A stretch of DNA of 64,000 nt from CAVVVS01 sp963751355 (GCA_963751355.1 CAVVVS010000105.1:1-64000), one strand, 5' to 3'; shown: positions 6,935-17,340, numbered from the stretch's first letter. The notes: generated by a model not told the origin, from the letters alone. Numbers and translations: made by a program.

Positions 6935-8368
6935 TTGTTGACTTATAAATCATATTCAGACAAAATCGGGAAAATTAAAAAGGGCGAATTATCTCTTACA
7001 GAGAATGTTAAATATTTTTTGAGTGAAATTGAAAATAAAAAGCACCTCAACGCGTTCAATTTTGTTTTCGATGAATATGCTTTAAGCAGAGCCGTTGAGA
7101 TTGAATCCAAAATTAAGAATGGGAAATACGGTAAACTTGCCGGATTAGTTGTCGGCGTGAAAGATGTTCTCTCTTTAAAGGATTTTCCAACCACATGTTC
7201 CTCAAATATTCTAAAGAATTTTAGGTCGCTTTACAACGCTACGGCAATACAAAAATTGATTGATGAGGATGCAATAATAATAGGTAAGACAAATTGCGAC
7301 GAATTCGCAATGGGCTCTTCTAACGAAAGTTCTGCTTTCGGGAATGTATTAAACCCTGTCGATAATTCACGCGTGCCCGGAGGCTCCAGCGGAGGTTCAG
7401 CAGCAGCAGTGGCAGCAGGATTATGTGATGTCTCTCTTGGAACCGACACCGGCGGATCAATCAGGCAGCCCGCTTCTTTTTGCGGAGTCTTCGGATTAAA
7501 ACCGACTTACGGCAGAGTTTCGCGATATGGTTTAACGGCTTTCGCTTCTTCATTCGATTCAATCGGTCCGTTCGCAAATAATGTTGAAGACATCGCGGCT
7601 GTCCTTGAGGTTATTTCGGGTAAAGATGAATGCGATTCAACATCATCCTCTATTCCTCCACCGGATATTATTAATAATTTATCACTTAACGGTAGACAGT
7701 TAAAAATTGGCGTAGCAAAGGAATATTTAGGTGAAGGATTATCCGCCGACGTAAAAAATGCACTTAATGATACTTTAAAAAAATTAAAATCTAACGGATT
7801 TGAAATTATAAATATCAGTTTACCTCACACGGAATATACTATAGCCGCTTATTATATATTAACCACTGCCGAAGCATCTTCTAATCTTGCCAGATATGAC
7901 GGAGCAAGATACGGCACACGATCTGAAGAGAAATCTTCTTTGCTCGAAATGTATAAATCTTCCCGCTCCGAAGGTTTCGGTAATGAGGTCAAAAGAAGAA
8001 TCATGCTCGGTACTTACGTACTTTCCGCCGGTTATTATGATGCCTATTACCGCAAGGCTCAAAAGGTTAGAAGATTAATAAAAACTGACTTTGACAAAGC
8101 TTTCAGAGAAGTTGATTTAATTTTGACGCCCACCTCCCCTACTACGGCGTTCAAGATTGGCGAAAAATCAAACGATCCATTAGAAATGTATTTAAGCGAT
8201 ATTTACACTACATCGGCAAATCTTGCTGGAACTCCCGGAATAAGTATTCCCATCGCGAAAAATGAGATCGGGTTGCCAATCGGTCTTCAACTATTAACAG
8301 ATCAATTTGAAGAACAAAAATTGCTGCAGGTGAGTTATTATATCCAGAATAATATTTTGGGTAAATAA
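6935..8368 (+). CDS. gatA: Glutamyl-tRNA(Gln)/Asp-tRNA(Asn) amidotransferase subunit A
   Basis: The glutaminase subunit of GatCAB, which turns Glu-tRNA(Gln) and often Asp-tRNA(Asn) into the amidated forms. It is 477 residues, the usual length. The amidase triad is visible: Lys76 in VVGVKDVLS, cis-Ser151 in GGSSGGSAAAVAAG and nucleophile Ser175 in GTDTGGSIRQPA. The spacing matches known GatA proteins. The start is one of two adjacent TTG codons (6935 or 6938), with AAGGGCAG upstream. gatB and gatC are not next to it. Confidence 0.96.
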   Translation: MLTYKSYSDKIGKIKKGELSLTENVKYFLSEIENKKHLNAFNFVFDEYALSRAVEIESKIKNGKYGKLAGLVVGVKDVLSLKDFPTTCSSNILKNFRSLYNATAIQKLIDEDAIIIGKTNCDEFAMGSSNESSAFGNVLNPVDNSRVPGGSSGGSAAAVAAGLCDVSLGTDTGGSIRQPASFCGVFGLKPTYGRVSRYGLTAFASSFDSIGPFANNVEDIAAVLEVISGKDECDSTSSSIPPPDIINNLSLNGRQLKIGVAKEYLGEGLSADVKNALNDTLKKLKSNGFEIINISLPHTEYTIAAYYILTTAEASSNLARYDGARYGTRSEEKSSLLEMYKSSRSEGFGNEVKRRIMLGTYVLSAGYYDAYYRKAQKVRRLIKTDFDKAFREVDLILTPTSPTTAFKIGEKSNDPLEMYLSDIYTTSANLAGTPGISIPIAKNEIGLPIGLQLLTDQFEEQKLLQVSYYIQNNILGK

Positions 8369-8513
8369 TAAATTTAATTAGCGAATAAATCATTTTATTT
8401 GATATGGACTCCGGCTGCAGCCAACCGCAATATTAAAGAAATAACATCACAAATCTTTAAAATTCTTTACCCCATCGTTAAAAATTTATTAAGAAATTCT
8501 CTGTTAAAATTTA

Positions 8514-8521
8514 TATCTTTG
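8514..8521 (+). promoter_or_regulatory. Candidate -7 box upstream of sucD
   Basis: TATCTTTG fits the TAnnTTTG consensus and lies 45 nt upstream of the sucD ATG in an AT-rich leader. No matching TTTG -33 box is visible. A 10-bp palindrome GGCTGCAGCC sits further upstream at 8413-8422. Confidence 0.35.
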
Positions 8522-8566
8522 TAAACAAATTTTTTTTTGTAACTACGAATTAAGGAAAGTAGAAAA

Positions 8567-9604
8567 ATGAGTATTCTTGTAGATAATAAAACCCGGTTGG
8601 TAGTACAAGGTATCACCGGCGGTGAAGGGTCATTTCATACTAGGCAAATGATAGAATACGGCACAAAAGTTGTCGCAGGAGTAACACCGGGAAAAGGCGG
8701 ATCCAAGTTTATTGGGGTGCCTGTTTATAATACAGTGAAAGAAGCAGTAACAGAACAGAAAGCAAATGCTTCGGCAATCTTTGTTCCTCCTCCGTTTGCA
8801 GCGGACGCTATTTTGGAAGCTGTAAACGCCGGAATAAAATTGGTCGTTTGCATTACGGAAGGTATACCGGCTGCAGATATGGTAAATGTATACAATTTTA
8901 TTAAAGACAAAGATGTAGTGTTAATTGGACCTAATTGTCCCGGTGTTATATCTCCCGGAAAAGCAAAGATCGGTATTATGCCGGGCTTCATTCATAAAAA
9001 AGGTAAAGTCGGTGTTGTTTCACGAAGCGGAACCTTAACTTACGAAGCGGTAAAACAGTTAACAGATGTAAAGTTAGGACAATCGTCTTGTGTCGGTATC
9101 GGAGGTGACCCCGTGGTTGGTTCAAAATTTATCGATATCATTAAATTATTTAATGAAGACCCGGGCACCGAAGGAATTATAATGATTGGAGAAATCGGTG
9201 GAACGGCAGAAGAAGAAGCCGCTTCTTTCATAAAGAAAAATGTGAAGAAACCTGTTGTGGGCTTCATTGCCGGCAGAACAGCTCCTCCCGGAAGACGAAT
9301 GGGACATGCAGGCGCCATTATTTCTGGTGGAAAAGGAACTGCTGCCGAAAAAATGGCATTCATGAAGAAATCCGGTATAAAAGTCGTCGAAAGCCCCGCT
9401 GAAATCGGAGCTACAATGTTAAGCGCTCTTGAAGCAATCAAGAAAAAGACTGTATCGAAATCGAATGTTGCGGGGAAAAAGAAAGCTGCTGTAAAATCAC
9501 GTACTGTGATAAAATCCAAAGCAACTTCCCGTACAAAACCGGCAGCAACGAAAAAATCAATTTCAAATTCAAAAAAAAGTACTAATAGAGCAAAGAAAAA
9601 ATAA
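8567..9604 (+). CDS. sucD: Succinate-CoA ligase alpha subunit with basic histone-like tail
   Basis: The alpha subunit of succinyl-CoA synthetase, which makes ATP/GTP in the TCA cycle with the beta subunit SucC. Residues 1 to about 290 are a standard SucD: QGITGGEGSFHT, GPNCPGVISP, the phospho-histidine His247 in RRMGHAGAI, and SPAEIG. The last 55 residues (291-345) are an addition: 18 Lys, 3 Arg, no Asp or Glu, rich in Ser, Thr, Ala and Val, resembling the disordered tail of histone H1 or Alba/HU-type basic proteins. The tail is in frame with no sign of a frameshift, and the stop is followed by T-rich DNA. sucC is not adjacent. The tail's role is unknown; nucleic-acid or membrane binding would be inference. 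Confidence 0.95.
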   Translation: MSILVDNKTRLVVQGITGGEGSFHTRQMIEYGTKVVAGVTPGKGGSKFIGVPVYNTVKEAVTEQKANASAIFVPPPFAADAILEAVNAGIKLVVCITEGIPAADMVNVYNFIKDKDVVLIGPNCPGVISPGKAKIGIMPGFIHKKGKVGVVSRSGTLTYEAVKQLTDVKLGQSSCVGIGGDPVVGSKFIDIIKLFNEDPGTEGIIMIGEIGGTAEEEAASFIKKNVKKPVVGFIAGRTAPPGRRMGHAGAIISGGKGTAAEKMAFMKKSGIKVVESPAEIGATMLSALEAIKKKTVSKSNVAGKKKAAVKSRTVIKSKATSRTKPAATKKSISNSKKSTNRAKKK

Positions 9605-9651
9605 TACAGACTTTTTTATATCTTTTTTTGATGCTGCGAAACTAAAAAGTT

Positions 9652-9714
9652 GATTTCAATTTTTGACTGTTAAATCTCTACCCTTTCCTCACTTTACGTG
9701 ACAAAATTGAAATC
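9652..9714. repeat. 12-bp perfect inverted repeat between sucD and ndk
   Basis: GATTTCAATTTT at 9652-9663 and its exact reverse complement AAAATTGAAATC at 9703-9714, separated by 39 nt. It lies 60 nt upstream of the ndk start. No T-run follows directly, so a simple terminator is less likely. It could be an operator-like site or an RNA hairpin. Confidence 0.5.
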
Positions 9715-9774
9715 CTTTTCTGTAATTCGCACTTAGACTACTTATTCAAACGTTTAAAATTTAAGGAGAATAAT

Positions 9775-10206
9775 TTGGGTAACAGAACGTTGGCTATAAT
9801 CAAACCGGATGCGGTAAGAAAAAACTTAATCGGTGAAATAATAACAAAAATTACCGAAGCCGGGTTTAAAATAAAAGCAATTAAAATGGTAAGACTAACC
9901 AAAGATTCTGCAGGCGGATTTTATGAAGTTCATAAAGAACGCCCTTTCTTTAATGATCTTGTTGAATTTATGACTTCGGGACCTTGTGTTCCGATTGCAC
10001 TTGAAAAAGAAGATGCCGTAGCAGATTTCAGAAAATTAATCGGCGCTACCGACCCTGCGGAGGCGGAAAATGGGACATTAAGAAAACTATATGCAGACAG
10101 TAAAGCCGAGAATGTAGTTCATGGCTCCGATTCAGATGAAAATGCTGCTATAGAGATTTCGCATTTCTTTTCCAGAAAAGAATTGTTGGAAAATTATAAC
10201 GGTTAA
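9775..10206 (+). CDS. ndk: Nucleoside diphosphate kinase
   Basis: Balances NTP and dNTP pools by moving a phosphate through an active-site histidine. It is 143 residues, the normal size. It has RTLAIIKPDAVRKNLIG at the N-terminus, the catalytic His116 in NVVHGSDS, and the helix ENAAIEISHFF. The start is TTG at 9775, supported by AAGGAGAA about 6 nt upstream and by the family N-terminus. A strong terminator follows, so it is probably a single-gene or sucD-ndk unit. Confidence 0.97.
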   Translation: MGNRTLAIIKPDAVRKNLIGEIITKITEAGFKIKAIKMVRLTKDSAGGFYEVHKERPFFNDLVEFMTSGPCVPIALEKEDAVADFRKLIGATDPAEAENGTLRKLYADSKAENVVHGSDSDENAAIEISHFFSRKELLENYNG

Positions 10207-10229
10207 ACACTTAAATGGCACTTTTATTC

Positions 10230-10271
10230 AAAGAATGATCTTTGCATTTACAGAGGTCATTCTTTTCTTTT
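10230..10271 (+). terminator. Rho-independent terminator after ndk
   Basis: A stem of about 15 bp (10230-10244 with 10251-10265, two G-U type pairs) and a 6-nt loop, running into TTCTTTT. The left arm AAAGAATGATCTTTG pairs with CAGAGGTCATTCTTT. It lies 23 nt after the ndk stop. Confidence 0.85.
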
Positions 10272-10424
10272 AAATAAGATTTGATTTTTTATAGTACTGT
10301 TTAAAATGGATTTAACAAACCATTTTTGTTTTATAACTTTATATTCAAAATCTATTTCGTTCAATATAGTGATAATGTTCTCATACTTAGCCGCAATTTT
10401 TTAAGTGCAATTAGGAAAATGCAT

Positions 10425-11675
10425 ATGAACAAATTATTAATTACTTTACTCGCAATTCTTCTTATTCAAATAATCCCTAATGCTCAAACACAAAGTTCAA
10501 ACAAAATGGTCATAACCGGGGCAGATAGATTAGTTTCGGAATTTGTAAGTTTGATTGAAGGAAAGCGAATCGGTCTTGTTACCAATAAAACCGGGATTCT
10601 TTCTAATGGGACTCAACTTGTTGACTCTCTTTATCATTTAAAAAATGTAAAGGTCACTGCTTTATTCGGACCGGAACACGGCATCAGGGGAAATAATCCG
10701 GCTGGGGTTGCGGTAGGACGGGCTGTTGATCCTGTTACAAAAATTCCCGTATATTCTTTATACGGCAAAAATAAAAAACCTACTCCAGAAATGCTCAAGA
10801 ATGTTGATATTCTCATATACGATATCCAGGATGTTGGTGCAAGATTTTATACTTATATTTCTACCTTATATTATGTATTACAGGCGGGAGCAGAAAACAA
10901 TATTCCCGTTATTGTTTTAGATCGTCCGGATCCGATTAACGGTATATCGGTTGACGGACCGGTGAGACAAAAAGAATTGAAGTCATTTGTAGGAATAGCA
11001 CCAATAACTACTATGTACGGAATGACACCGGGTGAACTTGCAGAAATGTACGTAGGCGAGGGATGGCTGGGGAAAAACTTAAAGCCTAAACTAACCGTTA
11101 TTAAAATGAAAAATTGGAAAAGAAATTATTACTTCGATAATTGTAAACTACCGTGGGTAAACCCATCGCCTAATATCCCCGATCTTGAAACTGCTATTGT
11201 TTATCCCGGCTTATGTTTAATTGAAGGAACTAATGTTTCCGAAGGTAGGGGGACATATCATCCTTTCTTAACCATAGGGGCACCATATATTAATTCGATA
11301 GATTTAATAAATGAATTGAAAAGTTTAGGAATTACCGGAATAAATTTGAAATCTATTAAATTCACACCGGTCGCAATTCCAACAATGTCAACCAGTCCGA
11401 AATACAAGGGTGAAGAATGTCAGGGTATTTCGATTAAAATTACTAGTCGAGAAAATTTCCATGCAGTAAAATTTGGAATTAAACTAGTCTATGCTTTGCA
11501 TAAATTGTACCCAGGTAAGTTTAAATTCCGTGATGCAGGTTTTGATTTGTTAAGCGGAAATAAAACCATTCGTGAAGATATTTTAAAAAACATACCACCC
11601 GATTCTATTTTCAAATCATGGTCGGGTGAATTAAATAAATTTAAAGACGCACGTGCGAAATATTTATTATACTAA
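10425..11675 (+). CDS. NamZ-type exo-beta-N-acetylmuramidase (DUF1343)
   Basis: A secreted protein of the DUF1343 family, whose characterised member NamZ removes terminal N-acetylmuramic acid from peptidoglycan fragments. A signal peptide (about residues 1-21, ending NAQTQ) is followed by EGKRIGLVTNKTG, ALFGPEHGIRG, LIYDIQDVGARFYTYISTL, LDRPDPING and EGRGTYHPF, all characteristic. The ATG at 10425 is preferred over in-frame ATGs at 10419 and 10326 because AGGA lies 8 nt upstream and the signal peptide then begins MNKLLI. This gives 416 residues. It fits a role in peptidoglycan recycling or in feeding on cell-wall debris; no other muropeptide gene is adjacent. Confidence 0.85.
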   Translation: MNKLLITLLAILLIQIIPNAQTQSSNKMVITGADRLVSEFVSLIEGKRIGLVTNKTGILSNGTQLVDSLYHLKNVKVTALFGPEHGIRGNNPAGVAVGRAVDPVTKIPVYSLYGKNKKPTPEMLKNVDILIYDIQDVGARFYTYISTLYYVLQAGAENNIPVIVLDRPDPINGISVDGPVRQKELKSFVGIAPITTMYGMTPGELAEMYVGEGWLGKNLKPKLTVIKMKNWKRNYYFDNCKLPWVNPSPNIPDLETAIVYPGLCLIEGTNVSEGRGTYHPFLTIGAPYINSIDLINELKSLGITGINLKSIKFTPVAIPTMSTSPKYKGEECQGISIKITSRENFHAVKFGIKLVYALHKLYPGKFKFRDAGFDLLSGNKTIREDILKNIPPDSIFKSWSGELNKFKDARAKYLLY

Positions 11676-11685
11676 AAGGAGAAAA

Positions 11686-12729
11686 ATGAAATATTTGTTT
11701 AGCATATTAATACTTAGTCTTATTATAGCAGGATGCGGAAAAACACCTCAAAAAACTGCAGTTAATGATACTAGTAAAGTACAATTCGATAGTTCTGATG
11801 TTAAGACAACACCTGTCCAAAATCCGGATGAGAAATTTGTTCTTAAATATAATTTTCAAAAAGGGAAAACCTACCATTACAGGTTGACCACAATTGCTCA
11901 TGACGATAAAACAATTCATGCCGATACAACGATGAAACAAAATGTTGATCAAAAAATTACATACTTAATGAGCTTCAATCTGAGTGATGTCGATAAAGAT
12001 AACATAATGGAATTGAATTGTAATATTACTTCCATAAAATTAGATGCTGATGCAAACGGAGAGCATTTTGAATATAAATCCGGCTCCCAATTAGATTCAC
12101 TGAATAAAATTCGATATGCTGATTATGAATCGTTAATTAATCTACCGTTTGGATTAAGAGTTACGCCGGCGGGTGAAATTACAGAAGTATTCAGGGTTGA
12201 TAAAATCATTACTAAATTTTTAAATATCAAAGGAGCTGCAGACTCTGCCACGAGCGATCAAAAAGATGCTCTCAGATCTCAAATGATTAATGGTGCTTTA
12301 AAGCCCCTGCTTACTCAAATATTTAGACAGATGCCGGAAAATTCGGTTGCCAAAGATTCTGCATGGACTCACTCGCAATCGCCGTCAAGGATATTAATCT
12401 ATAAACTTCAAAACATAAACACTTATAATGTTCAAAACCTTGCAAAGTTTAACGATGATAAAATTGCAGTCCTTGATGCAGGATTAAAAACTGAGATAAC
12501 GGGTAATGATACTTACAGCAATAGGGGTGTGTCATATAAATTTCAAAAGCCTAATACTTCTGCCAGCGGTAAAATTTATTTTAATATAAGCAAAGGCTTA
12601 ATTCAAAAAGCTAAAACACAATCGATAGTTAACATTGCCTTTTCAATGGAAATGCCGACTCCGAAGGGAAAACAAAAAGGCGATCAGACTGAAAAAATGG
12701 TTAATACCAATGTAGTGGAATTGTTGTAA
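11686..12729 (+). CDS. Lipoprotein of unknown function (DUF6263-like)
   Basis: A 347-residue lipoprotein with signal peptide MKYLFSILILSLIIAGC and lipobox I-A-G-C. The start at 11686 is set by the AAAGGAG Shine-Dalgarno sequence; a longer frame from 11653 would overlap the upstream gene. The body begins FVLKYNFQKGKTYHYRL and continues as alternating beta strands, with LPFGLRVTPAGEITEV in the middle. This resembles the DUF6263 family, recalled rather than searched. It lies 10 nt after the NamZ-like gene and probably shares its transcript. Confidence 0.65.
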   Translation: MKYLFSILILSLIIAGCGKTPQKTAVNDTSKVQFDSSDVKTTPVQNPDEKFVLKYNFQKGKTYHYRLTTIAHDDKTIHADTTMKQNVDQKITYLMSFNLSDVDKDNIMELNCNITSIKLDADANGEHFEYKSGSQLDSLNKIRYADYESLINLPFGLRVTPAGEITEVFRVDKIITKFLNIKGAADSATSDQKDALRSQMINGALKPLLTQIFRQMPENSVAKDSAWTHSQSPSRILIYKLQNINTYNVQNLAKFNDDKIAVLDAGLKTEITGNDTYSNRGVSYKFQKPNTSASGKIYFNISKGLIQKAKTQSIVNIAFSMEMPTPKGKQKGDQTEKMVNTNVVELL

Positions 12730-12758
12730 TGTGTTAAGATTTTTTTCACATTAAGCAT

Positions 12759-12794
12759 TTACCGGTGTCGCGAATTATCCCGCGATACCGGTAA
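12759..12794. terminator. Hairpin between convergent genes, probable two-way terminator
   Basis: TTACCGGTGTCGCG (12759-12772) pairs with CGCGATACCGGTAA (12781-12794) across 14 bp with one G-T pair and an 8-nt loop. It lies between the plus-strand lipoprotein and the minus-strand nfeD. Neither side has an immediate T-run, so termination is inferred from place and stability. Confidence 0.6.
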
Positions 12795-12888
12795 ATATAA
12801 GTTTTCCAAAAGAGTATTTTCAGAGATAAATAAATCTTAAACTCAACTTCATGAACGATCAATAAACATCATCAAATATTTTTTAATT

Positions 12889-14211
12889 CTAACTTTTAAC
12901 CGGTTTTACTACAACTTTCGCTCCCTCAACACGAATAACCTTTATCTTACTTCCCTGATCAACATATTCGCTTTCTGAAACAACATCAACTTTTTTATCG
13001 TTAATCTCTGCAGTACCCGCTGGTCTCAAAGTCGTTAAGGCAATGCCTTCCGCACCTATTAATTCAAGAACCGATTCATATGACACAAATCCTTTTGAGG
13101 CTTCTTCTTTTTCTGCAAGTATAAGTCTGCTGAATCTCCTGCTTTTGGGAAGATACTTTGCCAATAAATATACAAACACAAGCGTTAGTACTAATGAAAC
13201 CGATAGTTGAATTATTGCTGATGAGATCAACTGAAAATCAAAAAACGGAATACCACCGACTAATGACATAAAAATGGAAGCAATAATTAAAATAATACCC
13301 GCAACACCTGTAATTCCGAATCCTGGTATTACAAATATTTCCAGGATCAATAAAATAACCCCCGCAATAAACATTATAATTTCAAGACCGGATGACATTT
13401 GCAAAATGTAGGAGGAACCGAAAAAAAGTGCAAAAGAAATTATTGCAACTATTCCCCCAATTCCGAAACCGGGAGTTTTTATTTCCACAAATAATCCTAT
13501 CAAGCCTGCTATGATCAAAATTGTGGACACAATCGGATTTTGCAGAAATGCAACAAACTCTTCACCCCAATTTGTTTTTATCTCAATAATTTTATCACCG
13601 CTTAAATTAAATGATTTCAATACACCGGCTAAATTTGTAACTACCGTATCGGCAATATGATACTTTAGAGCCTCGTCGGTTGTTAATGATATTAACTGCG
13701 TACTGTCCACCAATCCCGGAACAACGATCCTTTCGTCTACCATACCTTGTGCTATGTTAACAGGTCTCCCGTTAGTTTCTGCAACCGTTCTCATCTCTGA
13801 GCGCATGAAAGCCTGGTATTTTTCGCTCATCTTTTCTCCCTGCTGATTTACAACAGTCGCGGCACCGATTGTAGCACCGGGCACCATTGCAATTTTTTTG
13901 CAGGACAGCGCAATATATGAACCAGCCGAAATGGCCCTATGATCAATAAAAGCAATCGTTAATATATTACCGGATATTATCGCGTCCTTAATTTGTGTAG
14001 CAGCATCTACCCTGCCGCCGAATGTATTTATCTTAAATATAATTGCATCGGCATTTGCTTTTTCAGCTTCTGAAACAGCTCTGTTTATGTACTGAGCCAT
14101 CCCGAGATCTATTTCACTCTCAATATGCGCAACATATACCTTACCCGATTGAGCGAACAACATACTTGAAAATAAGAATAATAATAGAACTACTAAAGAT
14201 GATGCCTTCAC
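12889..14211 (-). CDS. nfeD: NfeD-family membrane-bound serine protease
   Basis: Long-form NfeD (440 residues): an N-terminal ClpP-like serine protease, a membrane domain and a C-terminal OB-fold. A signal peptide (1-20) precedes KVYVAHIESEIDLGMAQYI. The protease part has FKINTFGGRVDA and the nucleophile Ser98 in ISAGSYIAL, with PGATIGAATVV after it. Hydrophobic helices lie around residues 225-355, and the OB domain with GIALTTLRPAGTAEI is at the end. The relatives known from archaea cut stomatin C-termini; no stomatin (slipin) gene is visible here, which is unusual. The start is GTG at 14211 with AAGGAG about 9 nt upstream. Confidence 0.9.
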   Translation of the reverse strand: MKASSLVVLLLFLFSSMLFAQSGKVYVAHIESEIDLGMAQYINRAVSEAEKANADAIIFKINTFGGRVDAATQIKDAIISGNILTIAFIDHRAISAGSYIALSCKKIAMVPGATIGAATVVNQQGEKMSEKYQAFMRSEMRTVAETNGRPVNIAQGMVDERIVVPGLVDSTQLISLTTDEALKYHIADTVVTNLAGVLKSFNLSGDKIIEIKTNWGEEFVAFLQNPIVSTILIIAGLIGLFVEIKTPGFGIGGIVAIISFALFFGSSYILQMSSGLEIIMFIAGVILLILEIFVIPGFGITGVAGIILIIASIFMSLVGGIPFFDFQLISSAIIQLSVSLVLTLVFVYLLAKYLPKSRRFSRLILAEKEEASKGFVSYESVLELIGAEGIALTTLRPAGTAEINDKKVDVVSESEYVDQGSKIKVIRVEGAKVVVKPVKS

Positions 14212-14429
14212 GGGAGTAACTCCTTAATAAATAGTAAATTCTGATGATGACAATTTAAGAAAAATTGGATTGAAAAATGGATATTTTTAAATTGATTCAG
14301 AAATATCCTTCAAGAATAATATTAATTCTAATGCAGTGTATGAAGAAAAGCGCTTTTAAGTTTTGCTGAAAATTATTGATATTTATATTCGGGTTACTGT
14401 TACAGGTATTTAATAATTAGTTTTGTATA

Positions 14430-14468
14430 GTGAAATTCGCGGCTAATTGCTGTTAACCACGAATTCAC
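14430..14468 (-). repeat. Imperfect hairpin downstream of ribBA
   Basis: GTGAAATTCGCGG (14430-14442) pairs with CCACGAATTCAC (14457-14468) except for one bulge and one mismatch; the loop is 14 nt. It sits 31 nt beyond the ribBA stop and could slow or end transcription before nfeD, but there is no clear T-run. Confidence 0.35.
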
Positions 14469-14498
14469 GATTATAATTAGAAATGAGTTTAGGTATGT

Positions 14499-15695
14499 TT
14501 ATCGTAATATTAGATGACCAAGTTTATCCCGTTTAGTCTTCAGGTATCGGACATTATTTTCATTAGGCTCAATTTCTATTGGTACTCTTTCCACGATTTC
14601 TAGACCATATCCCTTCAAACCGATAACTTTTTTAGGATTATTAGTCAGCAGTTTGATTTTTCTTATACCTAAATCGAGTAATATCTGAGCACCGATACCA
14701 TAATCTCTCAGGTCGGGTTTAAAACCTAATGCTTCATTGGCTTCCACGGTATCTTTACCTTCGTCCTGTAATTCATAAGCACGTATCTTGTTCGCCAATC
14801 CAATACCTCGGCCTTCCTGTCTCATATAGACAAGAACACCGTTCCCTTCTTTATCGATCATATCGAGAGCAGCATTCAACTGATCGTGACAGTCGCATCT
14901 AAGAGAATGGAATACATCCCCGGTTAAGCATTCCGAATGCATTCTTACAAGAATAGGTTTTTCGGGGTCAATCTTCCCTCTAACAAGAGCGATATGTTCC
15001 TTCTGATCAATGAAGCTTCGGTACAAGCAAAGTTTAAATTTACCATGCTTTGAAGGAAGACTGGCTTTAGCAACCTTTTCAATTAGTCTTTCTTTTCTAA
15101 GCCGGTACTCGATGATATCTTTCACGGTGATAATTTTAAGATTATGCTTTTCCGATATTTTCAACAAATTGGGTACTCGCGCCATTTCACCGTTATCAAG
15201 TAAAATTTCGCAAAGAACACCTGCCGGTTTTAGATTAGCTAATTCAGCCAAATCTGCCGCTGCTTCGGTATGACCGGCACGTCTCAACACACCTTCGTTG
15301 AAAGCTCTGAGAGGGAAAATGTGCCCGGGTCGAGCAAAATCATCCGAATTTGAATTTTCATCGATAAGTTTTTTAATGGTTAAAGCTCTATCGGCAGCAG
15401 AAATTCCTGTGGTAGTTCCTTCCTTGGCATCCACGGTAACTGTAAATTGAGTACCGTGAAGAGCAGAATTTGAATCAACCATCAAAGGTAATCCGAGTTT
15501 ATCCAATCTCTCGCCTCTGAGGGATGTACATAACATTCCTCTTCCGTGCTTAATCATGAAGTTCACTATTTCCGGAGTAACATATTCCGCCGCACAAACA
15601 AAATCCCCTTCGTTTTCACGATCTTCGTCATCAACAATAATAACAATCTTCCCATTCTTAATTTCTTCTACAGCTTCCTCAACTGAACAAAACAT
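14499..15695 (-). CDS. ribBA: Bifunctional DHBP synthase / GTP cyclohydrolase II
   Basis: Catalyses both entry reactions of riboflavin synthesis: ribulose 5-phosphate to 3,4-dihydroxy-2-butanone 4-phosphate, and GTP to the pyrimidine precursor. The first half (about 1-200) is RibB with DDEDRENEGDF and GHTEAAADLAELA. The second half (about 205-398) is RibA, with zinc ligands in SECLTGDVFHSLRCDC and the catalytic region VYMRQEGRGIGL. The 398-residue length is normal for the fusion. No FMN riboswitch could be recognised in the 125 nt upstream. Confidence 0.97.
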   Translation of the reverse strand: MFCSVEEAVEEIKNGKIVIIVDDEDRENEGDFVCAAEYVTPEIVNFMIKHGRGMLCTSLRGERLDKLGLPLMVDSNSALHGTQFTVTVDAKEGTTTGISAADRALTIKKLIDENSNSDDFARPGHIFPLRAFNEGVLRRAGHTEAAADLAELANLKPAGVLCEILLDNGEMARVPNLLKISEKHNLKIITVKDIIEYRLRKERLIEKVAKASLPSKHGKFKLCLYRSFIDQKEHIALVRGKIDPEKPILVRMHSECLTGDVFHSLRCDCHDQLNAALDMIDKEGNGVLVYMRQEGRGIGLANKIRAYELQDEGKDTVEANEALGFKPDLRDYGIGAQILLDLGIRKIKLLTNNPKKVIGLKGYGLEIVERVPIEIEPNENNVRYLKTKRDKLGHLILR

Positions 15696-15820
15696 TTTTC
15701 AATCCAATTATTTTTTTATAAGCCAATCCTCATTTACTCTCTACGTGAAAGAAGGAATAAGGTAATGGCATCCATTAAATTATTTCAATAAGATAAAGTT
15801 CACGGCTATTCCGGGAATAA

Positions 15821-16144
15821 TTAATTACTATCCTTACTTGAAATTATCGACGTAATAGCTGAACGTTCAAACTTAAGTTTAATATTGTCACCGACATTTA
15901 GTAATACGGTTTTTTCATCCAGACCAACTATACTTCCGTGCATCCCACCGCTAGTAAGAACTTTGTCACCTTTTTGAATGTTAGAAAGCATCTTCTCTCT
16001 TTCTTTAGAACGTTTTTGCTGAGGTCTAATAATCATAAAATAAAAGATTAAGAAAATAGCACCAAACATTATAATAGTGCTGACTAAACTTCCTCCACCG
16101 CCACCGCCGCTCGAGGGAGGTGCAAATGCTAAAAGATATTCCAA
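15821..16144 (-). CDS. yajC: Preprotein translocase accessory subunit YajC
   Basis: A single-pass inner-membrane protein (107 residues) that associates with SecDF. A glycine-rich start (SSGGGGGGS) is followed by one helix (about 25-42) and then the family signature IIRPQQKRSKEREKML and GDKVLTSGGMHG. It begins 1 nt after the tgt stop; tgt-yajC is a conserved bacterial pair. secD and secF are not adjacent here. Confidence 0.95.
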   Translation of the reverse strand: MEYLLAFAPPSSGGGGGGSLVSTIIMFGAIFLIFYFMIIRPQQKRSKEREKMLSNIQKGDKVLTSGGMHGSIVGLDEKTVLLNVGDNIKLKFERSAITSIISSKDSN

Positions 16145-16145
16145 A

Positions 16146-17297
<1,152 letters not shown>

Positions 17298-17340
17298 ATT
17301 TACCTATAAAACGATGATAAATCAATTTATTTACAGCATA

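Noticed and set aside
9040..9519. A 159-codon open frame antisense to sucD
   Set aside because: It mirrors the codon pattern of sucD on the other strand; its Phe/Pro/Ala-rich product has no domain features.
15696..15820. FMN riboswitch upstream of ribBA
   Set aside because: The 125-nt leader has none of the conserved FMN element segments that I could recognise.
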